From: Eutreptiella sp. 'Long Island Sound 2002'
Taxonomy: Eukaryota; Euglenozoa; Euglenophyceae; Eutreptiales; Eutreptiaceae
Length of the DNA: 64,000 nt
Assembly (NCBI GenBank): GCA_964036045.1
Contig: OZ038402.1
Span: 4,464,581 to 4,528,580 of the forward strand
Direction: 5' to 3'
A program made the position numbers and the translations under genes. The notes beneath the pieces are model-generated. The model ran no database searches and was not told the origin of the DNA. It saw only the letters and a program-made list of their open reading frames with translations. Positions 31,637 through 43,600 of this stretch are shown in pieces. Every line of letters begins with the position of its first letter. Positions within the stretch are counted from its first letter, which is position 1.

Positions 31637-34600
31637 ATGGCACCCGCAAGAAGGCGATCTGATGAGGCTGAGCGTTTGGAATGGCTCCGAAAGGCGGCCA
31701 TTCTTGACACGCCTCAGGAGAAGGAGTACGATGACATTACGCAGATGTTGTGTCGGATCTCGGGCTTCCCCATGGCCCTTGTTTCCCTGGTGGATGACAC
31801 CCGGCAGTGGTTCAAGGCCAGAACTGGCCTGAAAGTGCCTGAGACCAGCCGTGTGGTGTCGTTCTGTGACCATGTTGTCGAAAACAGAAAGCCACTTATT
31901 GTCCTCAACGCTGAAGCCCACCCCTTTTTCTGCGACAATCCCCTTGTGACCGGGGAACCGGGAATTCGGTGCTACATTGGGTATCCCATTATTCCTTCAA
32001 GTACGACGCATTGCTTTGGGTCGCTATGTTGCATTGACACGATCGCGCATGAGTCCATCTCTGAGGACCTCCTGGAGAACACAGGTGCCCTTGCCAATAG
32101 CGTCAGTGCTTTGATTGACCGGAACCTGAAAGCCAGCCTCTTCGTTGCCAAGATCAGCCAGTTACGTACTCCACTACATGGCGTCCTGAGCTTTACTTCC
32201 CTGCTGAAGCAGTCGCTCACCAGCGACCACGTCATCAAGACGAAGTCTGAGCAAATGGGTTACGTTGACAACATTGCTGCCTGTGCGGACGGAAATCTAC
32301 GGTAACCTCACCCTATCTGCAGCCCTTTTGATTTCCCTACCCTCCTTACATCCTCCCAACCCTTTGCAGCCTCTTTTGCATGAGAGGTGTCCTGGGAATG
32401 ATTGTGCTGATGGCAGTGAAGTGTTAAGCCCTCACCCCTGTTGGCTGAGGGTTCCGGGTATGTCGGCTTCGGCTTGTGCATGGTAGCCCTAGTTGAGAGG
32501 ACCTTTCTTTCGTTCAGCCTTGAGCGGGGGGGGGAGGGGGGGCATGTTGCCTTTTCAAACCTCAATCCCCACACAAGCGGTTGGCACAATTTCGTCCAGC
32601 GGCAGGAAAGTGGTGGCCGACACACACGTGCCATTCCCAGCTGTCAACCCTCATGTGTGTGCTTGTGGACACCCTTGTTCCCTCATCGGCAGGCATGATA
32701 GTCCAGAATGCCGAAGGCCCCGTGACGGCCGTAGTTCAATTGCTGCAGGGCGGCCCCAGACAGTCCTCAATCTGCTCTCATTACTGGACTGGAGTGCCCT
32801 GTAACTGTCACAGAAAGACGGGGGGTATGGGCTCTTGACACAACCCCAATGTACACACCGTGTGTGCGGCATGCGTGCACAATGCCCGGCACGTGTACTG
32901 TGCCTGCTACTCCCCCTACGAGCACTGTCATTCATGCAGATGGGCAGTCCCCATGCACATCTTCAAACATTAAATACTCCATCTGTTTTATATCCCTACT
33001 TTTCTGAGTGTGGGTGATTGACCTAGGTGCATGGTCTGCATGGTGCGTGCAAACAAAAGACAACAGTTGCTTGGGGGGGAGGGGTAGAAGGGTATTTGGC
33101 GCCATGTGCACGCCACGCAAACGGCGCTCTGCCTTTGCAGCGAGTACCAGTCCTTTGGCTAGGGCGTATCCCAAAAATATTTTTTTATGTATCCGATGTA
33201 TCCCGGACCTTTTTTTTTGTCCATCAGGTGTGTATCCCATTTTTTCCCCTTGTGTACCGGGCAGATTTTTGCTTAAGGTGGGAGGGCATGCATAGTCAGT
33301 GGTTCAATTCCTGGTAAGCAATTATCTGATATGCCTTTGACTGTGACGCTGTCTTTCTTTGTATGTCAATCCTGATGTCCTATTTGTTGGTGTCTGCAGG
33401 ACACCATGAAACAAGCAAAGCTACTCACACTTTTAACACCCACAAACCCCTTCTCAAGGGAATGACCGAGATATATGTCTTCTTCTTTTGTTGTGTGTGT
33501 ACCATGTGTGTATCCCCCAAACAACTTTTCTGGACTGGTTGTGTATCCCAGAAATTTTGTTTGTGTATTTCACGTTATGCGGATACACACTAACCAGCAG
33601 TCTGGCGAGTACACCCAGAATGGCTTCACTTTGACACCCTCGCAAAATGGATCTTAAGGAGAGCAACCACTTCGGCCACAAAACTGCCATAAACACCCCT
33701 CCTTTCCCACAAAGATAGCGCAATCAAGAGCACAATACAATTGGCACGCACCTCGTAATATTTGAAATGGTGGCTGGCTTGTTGACCCTTCACGGTCCCT
33801 TTAAGTACATCCGCAGAGGTGCCCGGCGAGAGGACAGATTCAAATGACAGCACAACACCTTTTGCATAGGTGTTGCCAAATAGCCACCTGCGCGTGCTGT
33901 GTCAGGCGCTCCCCCTTGAATATCGACAATGATTTTGCTTGTTTCAGTTTCAGAGCAACCCTTCAGTGATTCAAAGCAACCCTTCAGCAAGAAACAACAC
34001 CCTCTCGGAATAGTCGCAGGCATCCCGGGATTGACAGCTATGCAGGAGTTCACAGCAATTTTCCAAGAAATGGAGAATGCCCGGGGGAAACAGTGCTGCT
34101 ACTGTGAAAGTTAGGCTTTTTTGTACTTAATTCCATCCCCCCTCCCTCCCAAATGCACACCCCTGTACACAACCCGGTGTCTGGGGTCCGAAATCGACCT
34201 GTTTTCTCTGTGGAGCTTTCGGTCACTTTCTCCATCATTCTCTGCAAGCCCTGCTGCCCCATGCAGGATTGTGAACGACATTTTGGATCTAGCGAAAATG
34301 CAGCACCACAAATTAGAATTGGAAATCGCCGATTTCGATCTGAGGACGTGTATTGAGTCCGCTCTTGCAACAGTTGCAGCGATGCCCAAGGCTGCCAAGC
34401 TGCACCTGGGGTACCTACTGCCTCACGATCTCACCCTCAAGGGGGACGACCACCGGTTGCGGCAGATCCTGCTTAACTTGCTGTCCAACGCCGTTAAATT
34501 TACAAAGGAGGGCTCGGTAAGACTGACGTGTCGGGTCATGAACACCAAAGATGCAATGCAGGTGCAGTTCCTGGTGGCGGACACAGGGGTTGGCATCAGC

Positions 34601-37600
34601 CCGCAGGACTGCAAGCACCTGATGCAGGCTTTCAGCCAGGTCACCAGTTCTATTTCCCGACAACCAGGCGGCACGGGGCTGGGGCTTTTGATCTGCCGGC
34701 ACTTGCTGAACGCAATGGACTCGGAGCTGGAGTTCAGCAGTGTTCCCGACAAAGGCTCCAAATTCTTCTTTACACTCCGCAGCCAGGGGACAGTTCACTT
34801 ACCGCCGCCTGAAGCAAAGGGGAAGAGCGCGTTGATTATCGATTCCGGTCTTGGCGAAACGGAAATTTTGCGGGGACACTGTGAGTCCCTGGCGATGAAG
34901 GTATGCCAAGCAATGACCGATTCAACTGTTGGGCAGCGGGGTCCTTCAGGAGCCCTTTCTGTTGTTGTCTTCCTTTGGTCTCAAGCACGCTGAACACCTG
35001 CCTCCCCATTGCCCTGCAATTTGTGCTAACCGCCAATCGCCGTCGGTTAATTGTCAACTGCGATCGGTTAATCGGCGACAACCGGGGATTACCGCCCACT
35101 GCCATCACCAACCGGTCCGGGACCACATGGGGGACTTGTCGTACCACTCAGACTGGGACGAGGCAGCGGGTGGCAAGACATAGGTGCTGCCTTCCCCTGC
35201 CTGTACTGACAAATCAAACTCCCCACAGTGGAGGTTGTGTGGGCGTCAGTCCTGCGCCGCCCCTTAGTAACAGGTGGGTTCACGTCTATTACCGTCCACT
35301 CCCTGGAGTTACTGACCGGGATCATCTGCTTGCAAGCGTGCTGCAAGGGAGGTAGGAACAACGATTGCCATACCGGTGTCCGTTGCTAACCGCTGTCCAT
35401 TCGTAGCCAGTCCAGATTTCACACCACTCAGAACCACATAGACCACAGGCAAGGTGTTTTCCTTGCTCCCAAGGAACCCCCCCCTGGTGCGCAGCGTACA
35501 CAGTGTTATTTGTGCAGAGGAGTATGTTGGTGTAATGTGTGTCTTGTGGGCCTATGTCGTTTTCACTCAGTCCTGCTTCTCTCTTTGTGATGTGGTGCTT
35601 GTACCGTGTGTTTTGTGGCTGATGCGTGATGAGGCGAGCATTGCATTGGTGTGGCATAGGCAAAGGAATGGGCATCGGCATGTCATTCTCGGCTGGCGTG
35701 TGTATGGGGTGGTGCTGCATGCAGCAGGAGCGGCACTGGCCCACTGCATCACCCAGGACGTGGCAATTGCCTCCTGCATGCCCAAGACTGCAAGACTGTA
35801 AGCGCAATGTGACCCATCTGGCCCTGGGGACACCAGTGGCACCAATTGTGCTGGCATGCGGGTTTGTGTGCATCTTGCGCGGCTACAACCACGCCCAGAC
35901 CCAATGCATTTTCAGAAGGGCAAGTAGAACACAACTCAATTATATTATAACATGACCACGATGCTGCTTTGTCCCCGTCTGGTGTAGGTTGTGTCCGTTC
36001 GTTCAGTAGAGGTGGCCCAGCTTCTCCTTTCATCAAGACACGAGGGCACGCTTCGCCAGCCGAAATACAAGGTTGACGTCGTCCTTTGCGCATCCACGCT
36101 TCTCAATGGCATTGACACTGATTTGCATGAGCTCAATATCAATGCAGGTCTCCCATGGGTTTTGGTTGGAAACGTGTCTGACGCTATGGTCGGGACAACC
36201 AATGTCTCGCATGTTACATCCTCGCTACTGCAAACAAATTTGAAGGACATGTTGCTGACGTTGTTCAAGCAAAGTGGTACTGATGACAGAGCTCTTACAG
36301 ACAAGGCCGACCCAAGTCCAGAGAAAAGCTGCGACGTCAAGTCGAGCAACGCTCATCTGGACAACGCCCCGCAGTTTGCAGAAATGACGGTTCTAAGTGT
36401 CGATGATGTAGACATGAATCAAATTATCGTCCAGGCATTTGTGGCGCGCCTTGGTGCGCATGTGGACGTTGCTGCAAACGGGAACGAGGTGTGCATCCTC
36501 TGGCCCCCCTTCCACAACCACGGGTGCATCCGGACAACTGGTACCCATGGTTTTCGTCAGCGCCAGGGTTTTTGTTGTGACGTCACAAACAAGAAGATGT
36601 GATGAGAAGGTTTCCGACAGGCTGACAGAAGATCAACGTCCGAGGGCAAAATGATGCCAAGTCGACCCCCAAGCTGCCTCACCTCTCTATCACCATTATG
36701 TGGTGCACAATCATACTCAACCCCCATTACATTGCGCTGCATTGTATTGGCTGCGTACTTATTTGGGGCTATCAGTTGGCAAGTCTACTTGAACATGCGG
36801 TCCTCTTCATTTGCGCACTGTGGTCCCAGGCCTGGAGCCCATAGGCAGAAATTTGATGCCACCCTAATGACCACTGTATGGCACACAATGGCCCTCAGCT
36901 GCGTTCGTCTTGTACACAATCACCCTCAATCTGCATTGAACGATACACAACCGCCTCCATTGCCATCATCTAGGATAATCCTCCGCAATCACCATCCTAT
37001 GGACCACCACAATCTGGTACACAGTCTGGAACACAATCGCCCTCAATGAATGTGCCCCCCATCACCATCATCTGGTACAAAATCCAGGGCTGTAACGTCA
37101 CTGACTTTGCTGGTGAGTTCGGTGAGTTCACCATGTGCCCGTTTTTTAGTCAGTAACTGGTGGTGAGTAGGTTTGTAAAAAGTTTAACAAGCACATGGTG
37201 GGATGAGTGTTTGCATATGCATGTGGCTTTGTCCATTCCCATAGCACCATGGATCCCCCAGAATGTTTGCATTGCATGCCACGCCGCAGAATTGGTGAGT
37301 AAGAACATACTGCATGACCTCACAGATGTGCGGTTGCACCAGAAAATGGCCGGTGGTGTGAATGCTTGTGATGTTGGTCACCGGACCAAGCAGTTTCTGG
37401 ACTGCCTGGGGGCAGTGCAAGCGAAACTGTGGAAATATGTCTTCAAACACGTGGAATTTGCAAAGTAGGATCGCATGTTGCACCCAAGGCAAGTGCCAAA
37501 TCTGCCCACCGACCCTGACATGTACCCTTTGATGTTCCCTCAGAACGTGCAGGCCCAGTTGGTTGAAAGTGGTGATTGGGTGTTGTACAAAGCCTCCCCT

Positions 37601-40600
37601 GTCGAGGACACCCATATTTTTGATATTCACCGGTGGTGGGATAGCATGAAAGAACGGTTGCCCACCATGTATGCATATGCAATCCAAACATTGTGCATCA
37701 CACACACCTCTTGTTATTCTCAGCATACATTCTCCGTGTGGACTATTGTGCGCTCTGAGAAGCAATATAGTATGCAACATGGCTTGCACAAAGCAAGTGT
37801 CTCATTTGGATTCAACGGTTTTGTGAATGCACCGTAAAAAGTGAATTACAAATGGCAATAGTGTTTGTGATGTTGTCTACTGTATGCAACACATTGGGAA
37901 GGCACAAAAACCTTGTCAAACACCATTTTTCACCAGTTTTCACCATTCTTCACCGTTTTCACTATTTTTCACCGTTTCCCCCGGTTTTCCCGTTTTTCAT
38001 GGCGCCGGCGATGAGTTGGTGACTGTGGTGGCGGTGACCTTACCACACAATGGGTTGAGGGTTATTGTATTCCCGATAATGGTTATTGAGGGGAACTGTG
38101 GAGTGAAGTGTCACGCGATTGTCAGAAATATATATGGGCGTTTGCACGGGGGGGGGGGGGGGGTCATTCCGACGCAAAGTGGGAGATTTTTCAGTTCTCG
38201 CCGTCGTTCTCAAAAATGTCGTTCCGTAGGGGGAGGTATGTTATACCTTTTCGAAATCTCCAAGAAATGGCCGTTTCGGAAAGGTGTGAGTTTTGGGGGG
38301 GTAGGTGGCCATATTTTTCCGCACCGGACCCGAACCTTTTGGCGTTTTGGTGTCTTCTCTAAAAATCTGGTCTGGTCTGGTGTGGTTTGTATACAAGGTT
38401 TCACGGTGCTTGGCCCGGTGCTCCAGTATGACAAAATTCTATTGCCTTCGGCAAGTCCACCTCGCAGAGAATCTACCCCGAGCAACACACACACAAAATA
38501 GGGTGGAAACTACATAAATACGGGCTAAAACATGCTTTACATACCTTGGATGATCATTTTAGCTGAAAAACTGCATAAGCAAGTTGTGTACCAATCCCTT
38601 GGGAGACAGCCCCCCCCCCCCCCGGACCTAATATCCAAATAGGGTGAGAAACAAGTAAATACGGCCTAGAACATGCTTTACATAGCTTGGATGGTCATAT
38701 TGTGTGATCACAATATCAAAAAAACAAGTTTCGAAAACTTCGATTTTTGAGCTGGCCACGGTGAAAAACTGCATAAGCAGGTTGTCTAACAATCCCTTGG
38801 GAAACCCCCCCCCCCCCCCGGGACCTAATACCCAAATAGGGTGAAAAACACCTAAATACGGCCCAAAACATGCTTTATATACCTTGGATGGTCATTTTAG
38901 GTGGATGGTCATTCATATCAGAAAAACAAGTTTCGAAAACTTTGATTTTTGAGCTGCCTAGGGTGAAAAACTGCGTAAGCAGGTTGTGTACCGGCCCATT
39001 CCCTAGCCCATTATTGGTGGAAACAGCCATTTCGCGTCTTTGGCACTGGCATTTGACCGGCCCCAAGCTAGGCTAGAGACTGCCAAAAAACATCCTTCTG
39101 TATCCTAGTAGGCATATATTGTCACAACATCCCCACTCACACCCCTCAGAGTGGGTACCACAGGGTCACCGAGGTCGCCAAAACCGCCAACATAGCAAAA
39201 ATGGCTGAAAAGTGCATAAGCTGCACAAGCGCTCGTCCCACTCTGCTCCATACAAACCGTATGGAGTCGGGACCCGGAAACACTTTTCCGGCTCAAAATC
39301 GCAAAAAACCAAAAGATTCATGATTTTCGACCCAAAAAAAGGGGGGGGTCATTTTTTCGACATTTTTGACCCCCCCCCATCCCCCCCCCCTCCCTCAAAG
39401 GCTCCAAAAAGTGTGTTTCAAGTGGGGGGGGGTCTGGGGGGGCCGGACCAAAAACTCACTGGGGGATGCGTTTATTGGACAAAATAATGATTTTACAAGG
39501 GGTTAAACTAACAATTCAACCCCTTGGGGTAGGGTACGCGAATAGGTTCAAAAAGGCCAAAATTGGGGGGTATGTGCCGTTTTCCCCTTTATACGCCTGC
39601 CTGGCTTTGATCTAACAACCTCTGTGAGGTCATTCTATTGCCTTCGGCAAGTCCACCTCGCAGAGAATCTACTCCAAGCCAATCTCCAAGCAACACACAC
39701 ACACACACAAAATAGGGGAAAAATGACATAAATATGGCCTAAAACATGCTTTACATAGCTTGGATGGTCATTTTAAGTGATCACGGTATAAGAAAAATAA
39801 GTTTCGAGACTTCGATTTTGAGCCGCCTGGGGTGAAAAACTGCAACAGCAGGTTGTGTACCCATCCCTTGGGAGACCCCCCCCCCCCCGTGCGCCCAATA
39901 CCCAAATAGGGTGAAAAACACATAAATACGGCCTAAAACATGCTTTACATACCTTGGATGGTCATTTTAGGTGATCACAATATCATAAAACCAAGTTTCA
40001 AAAACTTCGATTTTTGAGCTCTACAGGGTGAAAAACTGCGTAAGTAGGTTGTGTACCGGCCCATTCACTAGCCCATTATTGGTGGAAACAGCCATTTCGC
40101 GTCTTTGGCACCGGCATTTGACCGGCCCCAAGCCAGGCTAGAGACTGCAAAAAACATCCTTCCGTATCCTAGTAGGCATATATTGTCACAACATCCCCAC
40201 TCACACCCCTAAGAGTGGGTACCACAGGGTCACCGAGGTCGCCAAAACCGCCAACATAGCAAAAATGGCTGAAAAGTGCATAAGCTGCACAAGCGCTCGT
40301 CCCACTCTGCTCCATACAAACCATATGGAGTCGGGACCCGGAAACACTTTTTCGGCTCAAAATCGAAAAAAACCAAAAGATTCGTGATTTTCGACCCAAA
40401 AAAAGGGGGGGGTCATTTTTTCGACATTTTTGACCCCCCCCACCCCTCCCTGAAAACCTCAAAAAAGTGTGTTTCAAGTGGGGGGGGTCTTGGGGGGTCC
40501 GGACCAAAAACTCACTGGGGGATGCGTTTATTGGACAAAATAATAATTTTACAAGGGGTTAAACCAACAATTCAACCCCTTGCGGTAGGGTACGCGAATA

Positions 40601-43600
40601 TGCCCAAAAAGGCCAAAATGGGGGGTATGTGGTGTTTTCCCCTTTATACGCCTGCCTGGCTTTGATCTAACAACCTCTGCGAGGTGATTCCATTGCCATA
40701 GTAAATGATGCAGATTTCTATGCCGAATTTACTGGTGAAGGTCCCACCCTTCAACCCAACGATATGTTCGAGAAATTTACCAAAACCTGTGTGCATGCCT
40801 ACGTTCCGTCAAAATGCGTATGGTTAGCTTGACTTTTGCAGGCTACACTGCCAGTAGTTTTTGGTGATTTTCTCTACAATATCGTTGAGTTGAAGGGTGG
40901 GACCTGCACTAGTGGATTCAGCATAAAATTCTGCATAATTTACTACCCCGCTGAAATTTGGCATAATGACAATATGTTTGAGCACCGGGCCAAGCACGGT
41001 GAAAACCTTGAACGTATGCTAGACCAGCAGCATCAAATTTTATTGCCTTTGGCAAGTCCACCTCGCAGAGAATCTACCCCAAGCAACATACACACACAAA
41101 ATAGGGAAAAAACGACAACAAGAAGGCCTAAGACATCCTTTACATACCTTGGATGATCATTTTAGGTGATCACAATATCAAAAAAAAAACAAGTTTCGAA
41201 AACTTCGATTTTTGAGCTGCAGAGGGTGAAAAACTACATTAGCAGGTTGTGTACCAATCCCTTGGGAGCCCCCCCCCCCCCCCGACATAATACCCAAAGA
41301 GGGTGAAAAACACATAAATACGGCCTAAAACATGCTTTACATACCTTGGATGGTCATTTTAAGTGGTCGAAATATCATAAAAACAAGTTTCGGACACTTC
41401 GATTTTTGAGATGCCCAGGGTGAAAAACTGCATAAGCAGGTTGTGTACCAATCCCCAAGGAGACCCCTCCGCCACCGACCTATTCCCAAATGGGGTGAAA
41501 AACACGTAAATGCGGCCTAAAACGTGCTTTACATAGCTTGGATGGTCATTTTAGGTGGTCACCAAATCCAAAAAATAAGTTTCGAAAACTTCGATTTTTG
41601 AGCTGCCCAGGGTGAAAAACTGCAGGTTGTGTACCAATCCCTTGGGAGCCCCCCCCCCCCCCCCCCCGGACCTAATACCCAAATAGGGTGAAAACCACGT
41701 AAATACGGCCTAGAACATGCTTCACATACCTTGGATGGTCATTTTAAGTGGTCACAATATAAAAAAAAAACAAGTTTCGAAAACTTCGATTTTTGAGCTG
41801 CCCAGGGTGAAAAACTGCATTAGCAGGTTGTGTACCCATCCCTTGGGAGACCCCCCCCCCCTCCGTGCGGCCAATACCCAAATAGGGTGAAAAACATGTA
41901 AATACGGCCTAAATAATGCTTTATATACCTTGGATGGTCATTTAAGTGGATCACAATATCATAAAAACAAGTTTCGAAAACTTCGATTTTTGAGCTCTAC
42001 AGGGTGAAAAACTGCGTAAGTAGGTTGTGTACCGGCCCATTCACTAGCCCATTATTGGTGGAAACAGCCATTTCGCGTCTTTGGCACTGGCATTTGACCG
42101 GCCCCAAGCTAGGCTAGAGACTGCCAAAAAACATCCTTCTGTATCCTAGTAGGCATATATTGTCACAACATCCCCACTCACACCCCTCAGAGTGGGTACC
42201 ACAGGGTCACCGAGGTTGCCAAAACCGCCAACATAGCAAAAATGGCTGAAAAGTGCATAAACTGCATAAGTGCTCGTCCCACTCCGCCCCATACAAACCC
42301 CATGGAGTCGGGACCCGGAAACACTTTTCCGGCTCAAAATCGCAAAAAACCAAAAGATTCATGATTTTCGACCCAAAAAAAGGGGGGGGTCATTTTTTCG
42401 ACATTTTTGACCCCCCCCCACCCCCTCCCTCAAAGGCTCCAAAAAGTGGGTTTCAAGTGGGGGGGGGTCTGGGGGGGTCCGGACCAAAAACTCATTGGGG
42501 GCTGCTTCTATTGGACAAAATAATGATGTTACAAGGGGTTAAACTAACAATTCAACCCCTTGGGGTAGGGTACGCGAACAGGCCCAAAAAGGCCCAAAAT
42601 GGGGGGGTATGTGGCGTTATCCCCTTTATACGCCTGCCTGGCTTTGATCTAACGACCTCTGCGAGGTGATTTCCTGAAAATCGCCCGCGTTCGGGACCTC
42701 GGATAGCCCCGCCACCGTTGCGTTGGGCCACGAAATCTTGATTTTTGAATTCTCCATGTCCGAAATAAGCGGGGACCAACTTTTGGGCAAAGTCCATACC
42801 GACCTCGGGCCGAACTTCCGAAAGCGGCCGAAAAACCTCCCACTTTGCGTCAAAACCCTAGAAATGCCCCCCCCCCCCCCGTGCAAACGCCTATATATAT
42901 AAATGTAAAATGCAGGCAAATAGTAGGAAAGTTTTATTTCGAGTGTCGCGCGAGTGACTCGCGCGAGACTCGAAAAACAACAATAGACAAAAACTTTTCA
43001 GTGTCAACGCGAGTGTCTAATTTTTTTTAGTGTTAGCGCGAGTGTACCCCAAAAACGGCAAATTGCTCATTTTCGTTTCAAATCCCCCTTTGGGGTATTC
43101 TCGGGTTATTTAGGGGAGGCCTTCACGAACCCACCTTTTTTTTGTTAAGGACCCCCCTCATGAACTACCCTTAAGGGCAATTTTCCACCGGTCCGACGTG
43201 GGCCATTTGTGTCCCCGTGTTTCGCACCCCGAGAAGGCGGAGGTTATGTAGCTAGTCCACCCACATATGGGCCCCTGAGAAGCCATGTGTTAAGTAGCCA
43301 CTTCCGATTTTGTCCCCTTGTCTGGGGACCCCCAAGAAGGTAGGGGTTATGTAGCCAATTTGCCTAGATTTGGGTCACTTCTGATTTCGCCTCCACATTC
43401 GGTGTGGCCCCTTGTTGGGGTTATGGACTCCCTCGCTTCGGTGTGGCCCCGAGTTGGGGCATTGCGAGCACAATCCCAGCTGAATCCCACACCAATAAGA
43501 CAAAAATATCGGCCGAGCGCAAAGTTTGTGGTTTCATGGAGTTCTTGAAGAGAGTGGTATTAGGGACATGCAAGAACTGGAGCGTTGGGGAGGATGCATT

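Larger units (their letters stand above)
38515..42030 (+). repeat. 195-200-bp monomer family, about ten copies in three clusters
   Basis: Each monomer has GGTGAAAAACTGCATAAGCA, a GTTGTGTACC...CTTGGGA segment, a C run, CCCAAATAGGGTGAAAA, TACGGCCTAAAACATGCTTT, CCTTGGATGGTCATTTTA and GTTTCGAAAACTTCGATTTT. Copies start near 38573, 38771 and 38973; 39841 and 40038; 41235, 41429, 41614, 41815 and 42013. The C run varies in length from copy to copy. GTTTCGAAAAC is itself near-palindromic. Confidence 0.9.
38127..42903. mobile_element. 4.8-kb TIR element with internal repeats
   Basis: Left end: ATATATATGGGCGTTTGCAC then a G run, and GACGCAAAGTGGGAG about 45 bases in. Right end: CTCCCACTTTGCGTC, a C run, then GTGCAAACGCCTATATATAT. 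The inverted ends extend for at least 70 bases and include the homopolymer. Inside are about ten 195-bp monomers, three copies of a 650-bp block and a hairpin MITE, but no transposase frame. A non-autonomous element with long inverted ends is the simplest reading. Confidence 0.7.

Noticed and set aside
33271-33323. Miniature tRNA with matching TTGCTTA/TAAGCAA ends
   Set aside because: Only 53 bases with a B-box-like word; no D or anticodon arm and no paired T-stem. Probably chance complementarity.
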